The notes beneath the pieces were generated by a model. That model was given only the letters and a program-made list of their open reading frames with translations, had not been told where the DNA came from and made no database searches. From Peribacillus butanolivorans (GTDB lineage: Bacteria; Bacillota; Bacilli; Bacillales; DSM-1321), in assembly GCF_001273755.1 (NCBI RefSeq), contig NZ_LGYA01000001.1:4213299-4277298 (forward strand): a stretch of DNA of 64,000 nucleotides. The letters run 5' to 3'. A program made the translations under genes and the position numbers. Positions 18,826 through 27,535 of the stretch are shown here, one piece after another; the stretch's first letter is position 1, and each line of letters begins with the position of its first letter.

Positions 18826-18853
18826 ACCTCTCCAATTCTCGAAAGAGAGGTCT
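18826..18853 (+). other. Hairpin between MFS and lyase genes
   Basis: A 7-bp stem, acctctc / gagaggt, with no following T tract. It may be a processing site or attenuator between the two genes; there is no sign of a T-box motif. Confidence 0.3.
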
Positions 18854-18940
18854 CGTTGCGAAATTTTACTAATCCAAAGGCTTAAACATTATAAAAGTTA
18901 ATGTTTTGTCAAGCTGCACAATATAGGAGATGAGTTTATT

Positions 18941-20473
18941 ATGAAAACACTAGAAAAAGTAATGATAACTGAAGATGATTTTAGTATCGGGGATTTGATT
19001 TCAGTAGCAAGGCATCATGCCCCTTTGGAGCTGTCTATGAGTGTAAAGAAAAGGATTAGCCAAGGAAGGGATATAGTCGAGCGTTTTGTCGAGGAGGAGC
19101 GAGTCATATACGGAATTACGACCGGAGTAGGTGAGAATTCAAAAATAAAAATTTCAGCCTCTGATTCGAGAGAATTGCAAAAAAATATAATTATGAGTCA
19201 CGCTTGCGGTATGGGCGATCCGTTGGAGAAGGAAATAGTAAGGGCAATTATGGTGATGATGATCAAAAATTTATCCCTTGGTTATTCTGGAGTAAGACTT
19301 GAAACGGTAGAGAGATTAGCAGAGATGGTGAATAAAGATGTCATACCATTCGTCCCTCGAGAAGGTTCCCTAGGTTACTTAAATCATCAGGCACATATCA
19401 GTTTGGTCCTTTTGGGGATGGGTGAGGCCTATAATCAGGGCGTACTAACAGATGGCGAGACGGCTTTGAAGAAGGCCGGAATCAAGCCAATCGAACTGCA
19501 TGAAAAGGAAGGGCTTTCTTTGATTAATGGCACGGTAGATATGACTGCAATTGGCGCTCTAGCTGTTTATGATGCCATTAATGTTCTTAAGGCGGCAGAC
19601 ATTGTTTCGATAATCAGTTTTGAGGCGCTGAAAGGAACATACTATGCCTTTGATCCCAAAATTAGTCAAGTAAAACGTCATCCTGGACAAAAAAAGACAA
19701 CTGATAATATTCATAAGCTGATAGAAAACAGTGAGATCACGGAAAAATATAAAGATTACCGCACACAAGATGCTCTTAGTATTAGGTCCATTCCACAAGT
19801 GCATGGAGCTTGTAAAGACGCTGTTGATTACGTTCGGACGATTGTGGAGAGAGAAATGAATTCAGCCTCAGATAATCCGTTGGTGTTTGATGATCAAGAG
19901 GGTGCAAGAGCGATATCCTCTTCCAATTGTCATGGAGAAGCGATAGCCTTAGCCATGGACTTTCTGGCAATCTCTCTATCTGAATTGGCCAATATTTCTG
20001 AACGAAGGATTTTTAGACTCGTCTCGCCTCAGTATAGCGAGCTGCCACCGTATTTAATCGAGCAAAGTGGGCTTAACTCGGGCTATATGATTCCGCAATA
20101 TGTCGCGGCGTCATTGGTTTCTAATAATAAGGTTTATTCACATCCGTCGTCTGTGGATTCCATTCCGACAACCGGGGGACAGGAAGATCATGTAAGCATG
20201 GGGACATCTGCAGCTTTAAAGGCACTGAAAGTAATCGCCAATACTGAAAAAGTGATTGGGATCGAATGGATGTGCAGCTGCCAGGGGATTGAATTCCATC
20301 AGCCGTTACAGCCTGGAACAGGAACGGCTGCAGCCTGCGATTTGTTTAGAAAATATGTGCCTCGCCTTGAGCAGGACAGAATTTTATACAAAGACATGCG
20401 TACAGCTGCGGAACTGGTTCATTCAGCAGAAATTGTAAAGCATGTAGAAGCAAAAATCGGTCCTTTGCAGTAG
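18941..20473 (+). CDS. Histidine-ammonia-lyase homologue lacking the MIO triad (ergothionase candidate)
   Basis: A 510-residue member of the aromatic amino acid lyase family. It keeps most HAL landmarks: YGITTGVG (Tyr57), SLINGT, QDALSIR...PQVHG, SASDNPLVF, and QYVAASLV followed by HPSSVDSIPT and QEDHVSMG. The segment where family members read GSVGASGDLAPLAH instead reads GSLGYLNHQAH (142-152), three residues shorter and without Ala-Ser-Gly, so the methylideneimidazolone cofactor cannot form there. As I recall, ergothionase (ergothioneine trimethylamine-lyase) is an MIO-free member of this fold. I infer a lyase acting on a better leaving group than ammonia, such as trimethylamine from ergothioneine or hercynine. 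RBS AGGAGA. Confidence 0.8.
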   Translation: MKTLEKVMITEDDFSIGDLISVARHHAPLELSMSVKKRISQGRDIVERFVEEERVIYGITTGVGENSKIKISASDSRELQKNIIMSHACGMGDPLEKEIVRAIMVMMIKNLSLGYSGVRLETVERLAEMVNKDVIPFVPREGSLGYLNHQAHISLVLLGMGEAYNQGVLTDGETALKKAGIKPIELHEKEGLSLINGTVDMTAIGALAVYDAINVLKAADIVSIISFEALKGTYYAFDPKISQVKRHPGQKKTTDNIHKLIENSEITEKYKDYRTQDALSIRSIPQVHGACKDAVDYVRTIVEREMNSASDNPLVFDDQEGARAISSSNCHGEAIALAMDFLAISLSELANISERRIFRLVSPQYSELPPYLIEQSGLNSGYMIPQYVAASLVSNNKVYSHPSSVDSIPTTGGQEDHVSMGTSAALKALKVIANTEKVIGIEWMCSCQGIEFHQPLQPGTGTAAACDLFRKYVPRLEQDRILYKDMRTAAELVHSAEIVKHVEAKIGPLQ

Positions 20474-20665
20474 CTTTGAAACAAAGTTTGATCAAACTAA
20501 TATAAGAAACCTTGATAAATGAATAAATAGAAAGGGCATGTTTTGAAAAAAGATTAATCAAAACATGCCCTTATAATATTTAATTGGATCATTCTTTTAT
20601 AAAAAAGATTGATTATTTTTGTGTTCCTTAATGAACTAACGCACCCGTTAGTTCATTAAAGCTAG
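20474..20665 (+). repeat. Long dispersed repeat, copy 1 (with terminator hairpin)
   Basis: A roughly 190-bp sequence repeated in the same orientation at 32195. It contains a perfect 15-bp hairpin, aagggcatgttttga (20532-20546) with its complement (20558-20572), and ends in the palindrome aactaacgcacccgttagtt with flanking words. It follows the lyase gene and probably terminates it. Confidence 0.75.
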
Positions 20666-20679
20666 TTTTTTATTTGTGA

Positions 20680-20840
20680 TTATTTAATTTGCGAAGAAGT
20701 AAGCCGCAGTGTTGGAAGAACAAAAGAGGAAGAGGAATATATTTTCAATGAAGTTTTATCCCCAATGTTAGTAGGAGGATTTACAACAGTGACAATCGCT
20801 TCTGTTTTCATTGCAGGAATTGTTATGAGTACGCTTTAAT
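20680..20840 (+). pseudogene. Possible 3' fragment of a membrane protein gene
   Basis: A frame without a start reads SVGRTKEEEEYIFNEVLSP, then a hydrophobic stretch GGFTTVTIASVFIAGIVMSTL before TAA at 20840 (quoted in two parts). A second short frame ending LRFLGYNYMTMLIN stops near 20987. They look like decayed transporter pieces, but I cannot name the parent. Confidence 0.35.
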
Positions 20841-21012
20841 CAAAGAAGTGGCCATCTAGAGGGTAATAAATAAGCTTGCAGGCCGAAAGTTCCAGAGTGA
20901 TGGAACATTTGGTACAGTATTACCTTTTATATTTCTTAATATGCTGCGTTTTCTTGGCTACAACTATATGACAATGTTGATTAATTAAAAAATTTGATTG
21001 GAGGTAGAAGAT

Positions 21013-21912
21013 ATGAATAAGAAGGGTTTTTTGATAGCAGCCATCGCAATCATTTTATGGGGATCTTCATTTGCCGCTATTCGTGCAAGTTTACTTGGAG
21101 GTTATTCTGCAGGACATTTAGTACTCATTCGTTTTCTTATAGCTTCTGGAGTTTTTATCCTTTACGCTCTGTGGCCTAGCACCCAATTCCGGTTACCGAA
21201 AAAAGAGGATATTATTAGAATATTAATTCTTGGATGGATTGGTATAAGTGTCTATCAGTTAGGCGTAACATATGGAGAAGAAACAGTTTCAGCGGGTACT
21301 GCCGCTATGCTAATTGCATCAGCACCAGTTTTTACCGCGGTAATAGCTGTTCTAGTATTAAAGGAGCGTCTAAGTTTCTTTGGATGGGTTGGTTTAGTCA
21401 TTGGGTTCCTTGGCATCTTTCTTATTACATTGGGAACTGCAGGTTCAACCTTTAACATCTCAAAAGGGGCCTTTTTAGTATTAATCGCCTCTGTTGCAAC
21501 ATCAGTTTTTTTTGTTTTTCAAAAACCGCTTTTGAATCGTTATACACCAATTGAGTTGACGGCTTATTTTACTTGGGCTGGTACCTTACCATTTTTCATA
21601 TTCTTTCCAGGGCTCTTTCAAGGTATTCAAGAGGCTACAATGGTAGCAAATTTATCAGCATTATATATCGGTATTTTTCCAGGAGCCGTCGCTTATGTTA
21701 CTTGGGCAATTGCTCTCTCATTAGGTAAAGCGAGTTCTGTTACCAGCATGATGTATATTGAACCAGTATTTGCTATTATCGTTGCCTGGATATGGCTTCA
21801 AGAACTGCCAAGTACTCTGTCCATAATTGGAGGAATTGTTGCTATTTCGAGTGTTGTTATTGTCAACGTGTTAGGTAGAAGGAGCAGTCCAGTGCTAGAA
21901 AAAAGTGCTTAG
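21013..21912 (+). CDS. EamA/DMT-family transporter
   Basis: A 299-residue drug/metabolite transporter with two EamA repeats and ten hydrophobic segments. ILWGSSFAAIRASL near the N terminus is the characteristic first-helix motif. The start at 21013 has GGAGGT 7 bases upstream, preferred over the TTG at 20998. Members usually export amino acids or metabolites. It lies downstream of the lyase gene on the same strand, but a 540-bp gap with repeats and gene fragments makes co-transcription unlikely. Confidence 0.88.
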   Translation: MNKKGFLIAAIAIILWGSSFAAIRASLLGGYSAGHLVLIRFLIASGVFILYALWPSTQFRLPKKEDIIRILILGWIGISVYQLGVTYGEETVSAGTAAMLIASAPVFTAVIAVLVLKERLSFFGWVGLVIGFLGIFLITLGTAGSTFNISKGAFLVLIASVATSVFFVFQKPLLNRYTPIELTAYFTWAGTLPFFIFFPGLFQGIQEATMVANLSALYIGIFPGAVAYVTWAIALSLGKASSVTSMMYIEPVFAIIVAWIWLQELPSTLSIIGGIVAISSVVIVNVLGRRSSPVLEKSA

Positions 21913-21965
21913 TGTAGGAAAATTAGCATTTTCTCTTCTAGAAAATGTCTTAGCGTATAATAATC

Positions 21966-22003
21966 CGCGAAATGTCGGCGCTACCCCAATAAGGGGTACC
22001 AGT
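21966..22003. repeat. Short palindrome resembling the IS4-type ends
   Basis: taccccaataaggggta is a 6-bp palindrome around AATAA. The ggggtacc word is shared with the ends of the MITE-like elements and the IS4 remnant further right. Confidence 0.35.
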
Positions 22004-22070
22004 GTCTCATATGACTTGTCTCAAAAGTCTTATCGTTGTTAAATCATTCATTTTTAACCCTATAAATAGC

Positions 22071-22250
22071 TTAGCGTTGTAAATCCGCATTTTCGGGACT
22101 GGACCCCTCCTTAACCATTCTGTAAATAGTAGCCCTGGGGATCCCTGTCATTTTCACAATATCATTAACGCTCATTCTGTTTGTTTCCCGGTTATTAAAT
22201 AGCTTAACAGCTTGCCTTATTTTCTTTTCGTCTTGTCCTGGCCGTCCCAT
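22071..22250 (-). pseudogene. Serine recombinase (resolvase/invertase), C-terminal HTH remnant
   Basis: A 59-codon frame begins MGRPGQDEKKIRQAVKLF and continues MSVNDIVKMTGIPRATIYR, the linker and helix-turn-helix of Tn3-type resolvases. The catalytic N-terminal domain is missing: the frame upstream hits a stop (TGA) within a dozen codons, and what precedes shows no resolvase residues. It is a mobile-element remnant and not expected to recombine DNA. Confidence 0.75.
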
Positions 22251-22362
22251 GTGCTTACCTTCTGTAGGGATTGATCAAAAGGTCCTCCTGAACCCCCATA
22301 TTAGCGTAAATAAAAAGAATTCATTTTGAAAAAAATGATCAAAATGGATTTTTTTCTAGTGA

Positions 22363-22450
22363 TCCTTAATGAACTAACGCACCCGTTAGTGCCATAAGAA
22401 AAAGCTGCCGCAGCAACCTCCCTTATTGAAGTAAAGACCCGTTAGCTTAA
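22363..22450 (-). repeat. Dispersed terminator repeat, reference copy
   Basis: A complete unit: aactaacgcacccgttagt, gccataagaaaaagctgcc, gcagcaacctc, ttattgaagtaaag, acccgttagctta (in parts). Read on the minus strand it is a hairpin GGTTGC-TGCG-GCAGC followed by TTTTTCTTATGGC, a typical terminator. It follows the CPCC gene at 22460. Confidence 0.8.
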
Positions 22451-22459
22451 AAACTTTCT

Positions 22460-22726
22460 CTAAATAAACGGTTTCCAATTAGGGTCTTTTATATCTTTCT
22501 CATTTGGCTTTCTTACAAACTCAATACAGCCTTCTTCGCATGCCCCAAACTTAGCGAAGTTTTTTTGTGCTTGGCTTAATGAAACTTCATTAGCCCCGCC
22601 TTCGTAATCAGGGTCTCGAAATTGAACACCGTCATCTTCCCAAAAGCATATTTTGCAAATTGCATATGTATCGGTTGGTTCTTCATCTAATGTTTTATAT
22701 CCACAGCAAGGACAAGTATATTTCAT
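22460..22726 (-). CDS. CPCC-family cysteine-rich protein
   Basis: An 88-residue protein starting MKYTCPCCGYKTL, with a second CKICFWEDD knuckle and further Cys at CEEGC, the pattern of the cysteine-rich CPCC domain. It presumably binds zinc; the function is unknown. GAGGTG precedes the ATG. It is flanked on both sides by copies of the dispersed repeat, so it forms an isolated cassette. Confidence 0.85.
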   Translation of the reverse strand: MKYTCPCCGYKTLDEEPTDTYAICKICFWEDDGVQFRDPDYEGGANEVSLSQAQKNFAKFGACEEGCIEFVRKPNEKDIKDPNWKPFI

Positions 22727-22770
22727 ACAATCACCTCGATACTTTTTATGAATTTTACCATGCTTTCTTG

Positions 22771-22856
22771 TTCAACTAAACTGCCCCATTAGTGCCATAA
22801 GAAAACGGCTGCCTCAGCAACCTGCCTTATTGAAGTAAAGCACCCATTAGTTTAAG
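22771..22856 (-). repeat. Dispersed terminator repeat
   Basis: A complete copy (ttcaactaaactgcccc, attagtgccataag, ggctgcctcagcaacc, attgaagtaaagcac, ccattagttta) between the CPCC gene and the gene ending at 23000. Confidence 0.75.
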
Positions 22857-22999
22857 TACAATTCTTCACAATCTGCTTCGTAAGTCAAAAAAGCAAAAGG
22901 CGATGCCCTAATTCAAGCATCGCAACCGTAAATTGAATAAACGTTTATACTCTTGATACCGAAATGATTCAAATACACTGTCTGAGGGATAATTTAAAC

Positions 23000-23437
23000 T
23001 CATAAAAACTTTTTTTCAATTTCATTAAAAAAACCTTCGGATATTAGTTCAAAATCTTTCGCATACAATTTAATTTCATCTCCAACTTTATACTTTAAAA
23101 CTGACTTAGCTGGTTCATACTTGATTGTTTTATCGGATCCCATTTTACTGTTGTTATTCATTATTGAATCACACAAAATTCTAACTTCATTCAATGGATT
23201 GCCATCCTTCTTTTCTAACCCCCTCATTCTATGTAAAAAATAATCGTTTAAGGCTAAAAGCATGTTATTAAAGAAGTTGGGTTCAAACATTTCAATTGCA
23301 GAATTAAGTTTCGCATTATCAGACCCACCTTGTTCTTTCGATGTTGTAACCAAGTCTTTATATGTTGAAAGCAGTAAATTAATTTTTTCTCGGCATTCAT
23401 CTATATATTGTTGAGAATAGTTTTTCACAGCAAGCAT
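23000..23437 (-). CDS. Conserved hypothetical protein (NDYFLHRMRGLE type)
   Basis: A 145-residue soluble protein. The central NDYFLHRMRGLEKKDGNPL followed by NEVRILCDSI is a segment I have seen in a widespread but uncharacterised family, with a C-terminal SVLKYKVGDEI. I cannot assign a function. I prefer the start at 23437 (MLAVKN), with GAAGGGATGG as ribosome binding site, over the ATG nine bases earlier. It is monocistronic. Confidence 0.65.
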   Translation of the reverse strand: MLAVKNYSQQYIDECREKINLLLSTYKDLVTTSKEQGGSDNAKLNSAIEMFEPNFFNNMLLALNDYFLHRMRGLEKKDGNPLNEVRILCDSIMNNNSKMGSDKTIKYEPAKSVLKYKVGDEIKLYAKDFELISEGFFNEIEKKFL

Positions 23438-23446
23438 ATTTTCCAT

Positions 23447-23739
23447 CCCTTCAACGTTTATAATAAATATTTTACAACATTTCCCTTATGAACAATTATA
23501 ACCCATTTAATGAAAACATATTGCTTTTCTGTTCCTTTAGTCGATTAAGGAAACGGAGAAATATCCTCGAAGGTAACGCACCATATAGTTTAAGTGAAAT
23601 ACTTCACAAATTATCTGGTATAGTGAAAATATTAAAAGGCTGTCTAGTATTTTCGACATTTGATATCGTAATTCCTTGAAGGGGTTACTTGTGAAGTAGC
23701 GAAAGCTTTAGACCTATTAGAATAAGGCTAGATTCGACA
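23447..23739. other. Intergenic, degenerate repeat only
   Basis: It contains a worn copy of the dispersed repeat (ctgttcctttagtcgattaagg at 23529, then gtaacgcaccatatagttta). I see no gene. Confidence 0.35.
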
Positions 23740-24558
23740 TTACTTTCTCTCGAAACGCAAATGAACAAACTTCATCATCTTTAATAAATCTACAGCCCTC
23801 ACCATTACACGAGTTCCACTTTCCCACTTCTTGCTTGCGGGTATACCTTTGAAGTACGATTCGCAGGATAATACCTTGATTTTTGACGACCAGCCTTCAA
23901 ATACTTTTGGATTGTTGACATAGAAATACATTTTTGCGCCCTTGTTCCCCGTTTTTTCCACCGTACGATTTGAAGTCTTTAACGCAAATTTTGATTCCGC
24001 ATCGAAGTACAACTCCCCGCCTGGAAAGCGAAGCCCCATTTCCTGAAATATTCCTTTGAGTTCACTCTCCTGAAAATAGTAGAAAACACCGGCAGATACA
24101 AAAAGTATGCCGTCTTCCTCATTAAAAATCACATCATCAAACCACGAAACATCAAAAAATGATTTGGCAACGCTGATATTCCTCGGAGAGTCTGCGATAA
24201 GAGTTTTGCGGAAAGCTATCGCATCTGGTAAATCAAGGTTGTACCAGTTAAGTGTGCCATTATCAACTCTTGAAAATGTAGTATCAAGTCCCGCGCCGAT
24301 GTTTACAATAGTGGCCCGAGGATGTTTTTCTATAAAAGCTCGGATGGTATCGTCAACTTTTTTTGCTCGGACTATATAGCTTATGCCTCCGTACTCTCCA
24401 AATGTATTGGATATTTCGGTAAAATTAAAATCACAACCTGCAATGATCTCTATCGCTTCCTTGTCGTACAAAATTTCTGGATTCTTCTCACTGGCAGTGG
24501 CGCGTCCCCAAAGAGGTATTAGCATTGTACCTTGAACAGATTGTAAATTTAATGACAT
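23740..24558 (-). CDS. Class I SAM-dependent O-methyltransferase (LCM/TcmP type)
   Basis: A 272-residue protein of the leucine carboxyl methyltransferase/TcmP-like family. The SAM-binding loop IVNIGAGLDTTF is at residues 84-95, followed by NLDLPDAIAFRK, in which the Asp pair binds the ribose. Substrates in the family are small molecules such as polyketides; here the substrate is unknown. AGGAGGAAAG precedes the ATG. A MarR regulator lies 150 bp upstream on the same strand and may control it. Confidence 0.83.
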   Translation of the reverse strand: MSLNLQSVQGTMLIPLWGRATASEKNPEILYDKEAIEIIAGCDFNFTEISNTFGEYGGISYIVRAKKVDDTIRAFIEKHPRATIVNIGAGLDTTFSRVDNGTLNWYNLDLPDAIAFRKTLIADSPRNISVAKSFFDVSWFDDVIFNEEDGILFVSAGVFYYFQESELKGIFQEMGLRFPGGELYFDAESKFALKTSNRTVEKTGNKGAKMYFYVNNPKVFEGWSSKIKVLSCESYFKGIPASKKWESGTRVMVRAVDLLKMMKFVHLRFERK

Positions 24559-24705
24559 ATTTATCTTTCCTCCTTATTTTAAGCTATCATTACGAATTCT
24601 TCATACAGAAGCGATTTCGCCGAATTAATTAATAGAAGGAATAATTGAGCCGATAATAACTCCTAGACTTATCATTGAAGGCACGCTCACGTTCAGTCAT
24701 ATATA

Positions 24706-25140
24706 TCAATCCTCCATTTTTTTAAGCAGGTAATTCACTTTATGCAAAGCGTATTGAAGATCCAGTTGCTCTTCACTATCTAACTTGGATAGGTCATTGA
24801 CGAAGTTCTGATAAATTTTCGTCCATTTTTCTTGTTGTGAAGTTTTTCCTTTCTCTGTTAACTCAATTACAAACGACCTCTTATCATTCTTATTTTGACT
24901 CTTAGTAATGTAACCCTGATCAAATAAGCGCTTAAGCAAGTCTGTCATTTGCTGTTTGGGTACATCTAGGCCTTCACTTATTTGTTTGATAGTCCGGGGA
25001 TTATGATTCATAAATACGAATTCTAAGATTTGGTTCTGTAAATGCGTTAAGTTACTAGATTTTTGATTCATTCGCTGAAAACTCTTAAACAAATTAGGGA
25101 TTAACTCGATATATTCTTTACTAACCTGTTGAATAGTCAT
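24706..25140 (-). CDS. MarR-family regulator
   Basis: A 144-residue winged-helix protein. TIKQISEGLDVPKQQMTDLL is the recognition helix-turn-helix and DQGYITKSQNKNDKRSF the wing. GGAGG precedes the ATG at 25140. Right after its stop a GGAGG and ATG open a 23-codon frame (24700 to 24629) that ends early, probably the stub of a former partner gene such as an efflux pump. The target may now be the methyltransferase gene downstream. Confidence 0.87.
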   Translation of the reverse strand: MTIQQVSKEYIELIPNLFKSFQRMNQKSSNLTHLQNQILEFVFMNHNPRTIKQISEGLDVPKQQMTDLLKRLFDQGYITKSQNKNDKRSFVIELTEKGKTSQQEKWTKIYQNFVNDLSKLDSEEQLDLQYALHKVNYLLKKMED

Positions 25141-25416
25141 TGATTACCTCCTAATATAGTAATGTATTATATACCAAATTGATTAATAAACAAACTTTTT
25201 TTCGTATTTAGTAAATAAATCATTTACTAAATGTTGATTTTTTTGTATAAAAAACTTATGAAAATACAACTGCACTTTTTGTCCAATAAAAAAGAACTGA
25301 CTAATATCAGTTCACGAGTTCTTGTACACGTTAGCTCTAAAGGAAATTCAAAATCGTTTAACAACCGTTGTTTAGTATTATACTTCCTCAAACAGTATTA
25401 TTTATTGAAATCGTTC

Positions 25417-25504
25417 CTTATTAAACTAACTGCCCCTTTAGTTGCATAAAGAAAAAACTGCCTTAAAGACAGCTCCGACCTTCAGCTAACGCACCACGTT
25501 AGCT
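25417..25504 (-). repeat. Dispersed terminator repeat (supplies a stop codon)
   Basis: A copy with a different hairpin (aactgccttaaagacagctcc) but the same ends: actaactgcccctttagttgcataa and gctaacgcaccacgttagct (in parts). The TAA stop of the gene ending at 25499 is inside the last gttagct word. Confidence 0.7.
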
Positions 25505-25921
25505 AATTTTCTTTTGTAAGAAGACAGAGTCCCAAAACCAATAAATAGCTGCTGCTGCAAAACTTAAACCGTAATATAGTTGGGTTTTAACTAAATATGT
25601 AGGTTCCCTTTCAAATAATATTCCATTAAACAAAATTACTGCTACAAAAGAAAGTACCGTGTAAATTAAAAGATAAAATACATTAAATTTTCTCGGACGT
25701 TTATTACATGTAATTTGCAATGGTACTGCAAAAAGTAAGTAAGGTATGACAACATAAAAAGAATAAATAATAACAGGCAATGGCCGCAACCAAGAGATTT
25801 CTCCACTAAAAAGAATTATAGAAACAGAAAAAGAGATACAAGAAAAGAATAGACAAAAGAAATAATACGGTATTACGTCGCTAAGTTCAGATACTTTTTC
25901 GCTTAATTTCCCAATCCCCAA
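25499..25921 (-). CDS. UPF0715-like membrane protein
   Basis: A 140-residue protein with four membrane segments and a C-terminal FWDSVFLQKK motif, which I associate with the UPF0715 family of Bacillus. The function is unknown. The start is TTG at 25921 with AAGG upstream. The stop codon comes from the adjacent dispersed repeat. Confidence 0.65.
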   Translation of the reverse strand: MGIGKLSEKVSELSDVIPYYFFCLFFSCISFSVSIILFSGEISWLRPLPVIIYSFYVVIPYLLFAVPLQITCNKRPRKFNVFYLLIYTVLSFVAVILFNGILFEREPTYLVKTQLYYGLSFAAAAIYWFWDSVFLQKKIS

Positions 25922-25976
25922 TTTTACTCAACCTTCCAAAATGATAGGTATATTTATTCCATTTTAACATAATTCT

Positions 25977-26125
25977 TCAACTAACCTGCCCCTATAGTTG
26001 CATAAGAGTTACTGTTGCTCCTTTTTGGGTGATCATGGTCATATACGGCAGTTAGAGAAGGGTTTTTGGCATACAAGGTTGCCGAAGGAATTCAAGTTAC
26101 AAATGATCTCCCTAATAGTTACCCC
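25977..26125. other. Truncated repeat plus possible gene debris
   Basis: It begins with ttcaactaacctgcccc...agttgcataag, a truncated repeat, then about 100 bp reading EGFLAYKVAEGIQ in one frame without a start. It is probably the tail of a lost gene. No function can be given. Confidence 0.3.
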
Positions 26126-26170
26126 CAACAAAGTAGAAGATTTGACGTCCTGCTTTGTTGGGGGTTTTTT
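26122..26170 (+). terminator. Strong terminator
   Basis: A 12-bp stem cccccaacaaag / ctttgttggggg, a 19-base loop, then TTTTTT. It insulates the PadR operon from whatever lay upstream. Confidence 0.85.
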
Positions 26171-26191
26171 CCTCTGCATAAAATTTTTCAA

Positions 26192-26263
26192 TTGACTTAT
26201 TGAAAAAAATAAAATAGAATTCAAAGTACTTCTTTTAAACTACTCTAACTTGAGTACTTTGAA
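26192..26263 (+). promoter_or_regulatory. Promoter and operator of the PadR operon
   Basis: A -35 TTGACT (26192) and -10 TAGAAT (26215) are 17 bp apart. Directly on and after the -10 lies an 11-bp perfect inverted repeat, ttcaaagtact (26220-26230) and agtactttgaa (26253-26263). The position over the transcription start suggests repression, presumably by the PadR protein encoded second in this operon. Confidence 0.65.
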
Positions 26264-26307
26264 TAAAGCAACACGTTAAAATTAACTCAAAAGGATGGAT
26301 TCAACAG

Positions 26308-27489
26308 ATGAAATTTACTAAATTCTTAAAAACAAGAGGGGCAACTGCGGCAATCTTTATGGGGATTTTCTATGCTGTTGCCATGCTAGGCATCTTCTTG
26401 CCTGGGTATACAGCCATTCCAGGAAATGTCGATAAATTACCTATCGCTATCATCAATGATGATGCCGGTAAAAATGGTGCGATGATTGCCGAAAAGTTAC
26501 AAGAAAATTTACCCTTTAAAGAAATCGAGACGGATATAACCAATAAACAAGCCTTAAAAGATTTAGAGAAAAATGATTTGGCATTAGTCGTACACATCCC
26601 AAAAACCTTCTCTGCGAATATGCAAAAAGGTGAAGCGTCATCAAGCATTGACTTTACAATCAATGAGGCAGGGGCAACAGTCGTTTCTTCTACCATGAAT
26701 GCTATCGTAACTGAAATTAACAAGCAGTTAAGCACACAATTCTCACAACAAACAGCCCAGGGCGTATTGATGAACTTTAATGTACCAGAAAAGCAAGCCG
26801 CTGAATTAGCGGAAAAGATTGAGAAATCCTATGTCGGAAATGTAGTTACAATCAACGAAATACCAGATGGTATGAATAATAATATGCTGCCAATGTTCTT
26901 AACAATGGCCGGTTATGTTGGGGCGATGATTGGAGCGATGCAATTAGTAGGTACATTTAAAGCCAGTCGAGGAAAAGCAAGTAAAACACGTTTATTCATT
27001 TATGTGCAATTAGCTGCGTTATTGATTGCAGTTATTTCATCACTCGTTGCTGTAGGTGTAGCGTATTTAATTGACAAGCCAAGCGGTGACCTATTCTTCA
27101 GTATAGTAGGTCAACAAATTTTAAACTATATGGTATGTTTTAATTTCACAGCGATTTTAATCTTCTTATTAGGTGAAGGCGGCATGATTTTAAACTTACC
27201 GATTTTATTAATTCAAACAATAGCAAATGGTGCCACTATCACACGTGATATGATGTATTTACCATATGAATGGATGAGCCACATTTCACCAATGTATTAC
27301 TCGGTGCAAGCGTACTTTGCAAACCTATATGGCAGCATTAGTCCAAGTCCGTATATTTGGTCAATGGTTGCGGTTGGTGCTGTTTCGATGTTAATTAATA
27401 TGGCTATTGTCGCATTTATTCAAAAACCAATGCCAGGACAGGTTTCTGAAACAGAAGTTGAAAAGAATGCGGCTGAAATCACAGCTTAG
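26308..27489 (+). CDS. YhgE/Pip-like ABC-2-type membrane protein
   Basis: A 393-residue membrane protein: one N-terminal helix (about 15-35), a large extracytoplasmic domain to about 195 beginning LPIAIINDDAGKNG, then five or six helices. This layout is that of the YhgE/Pip or ABC-2 permease families (including DUF3533-type proteins). No ATPase gene is adjacent. It could be a phage-receptor-like or efflux protein; it is followed after 46 bp by a PadR regulator, a pairing typical of inducible drug-response genes. RBS AAGGATGG. Confidence 0.75.
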   Translation: MKFTKFLKTRGATAAIFMGIFYAVAMLGIFLPGYTAIPGNVDKLPIAIINDDAGKNGAMIAEKLQENLPFKEIETDITNKQALKDLEKNDLALVVHIPKTFSANMQKGEASSSIDFTINEAGATVVSSTMNAIVTEINKQLSTQFSQQTAQGVLMNFNVPEKQAAELAEKIEKSYVGNVVTINEIPDGMNNNMLPMFLTMAGYVGAMIGAMQLVGTFKASRGKASKTRLFIYVQLAALLIAVISSLVAVGVAYLIDKPSGDLFFSIVGQQILNYMVCFNFTAILIFLLGEGGMILNLPILLIQTIANGATITRDMMYLPYEWMSHISPMYYSVQAYFANLYGSISPSPYIWSMVAVGAVSMLINMAIVAFIQKPMPGQVSETEVEKNAAEITA

Positions 27490-27535
27490 GTTTTGCTACA
27501 ATAAGGAGATAATACTTCTTAAAGGAGCGTAGGAA

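Noticed and set aside
18826..18860. T-box or riboswitch before the lyase gene
   Set aside because: Only a simple 7-bp hairpin is present; no AGGGTGGNACCGCG-type T-box motif and no terminator T tract.
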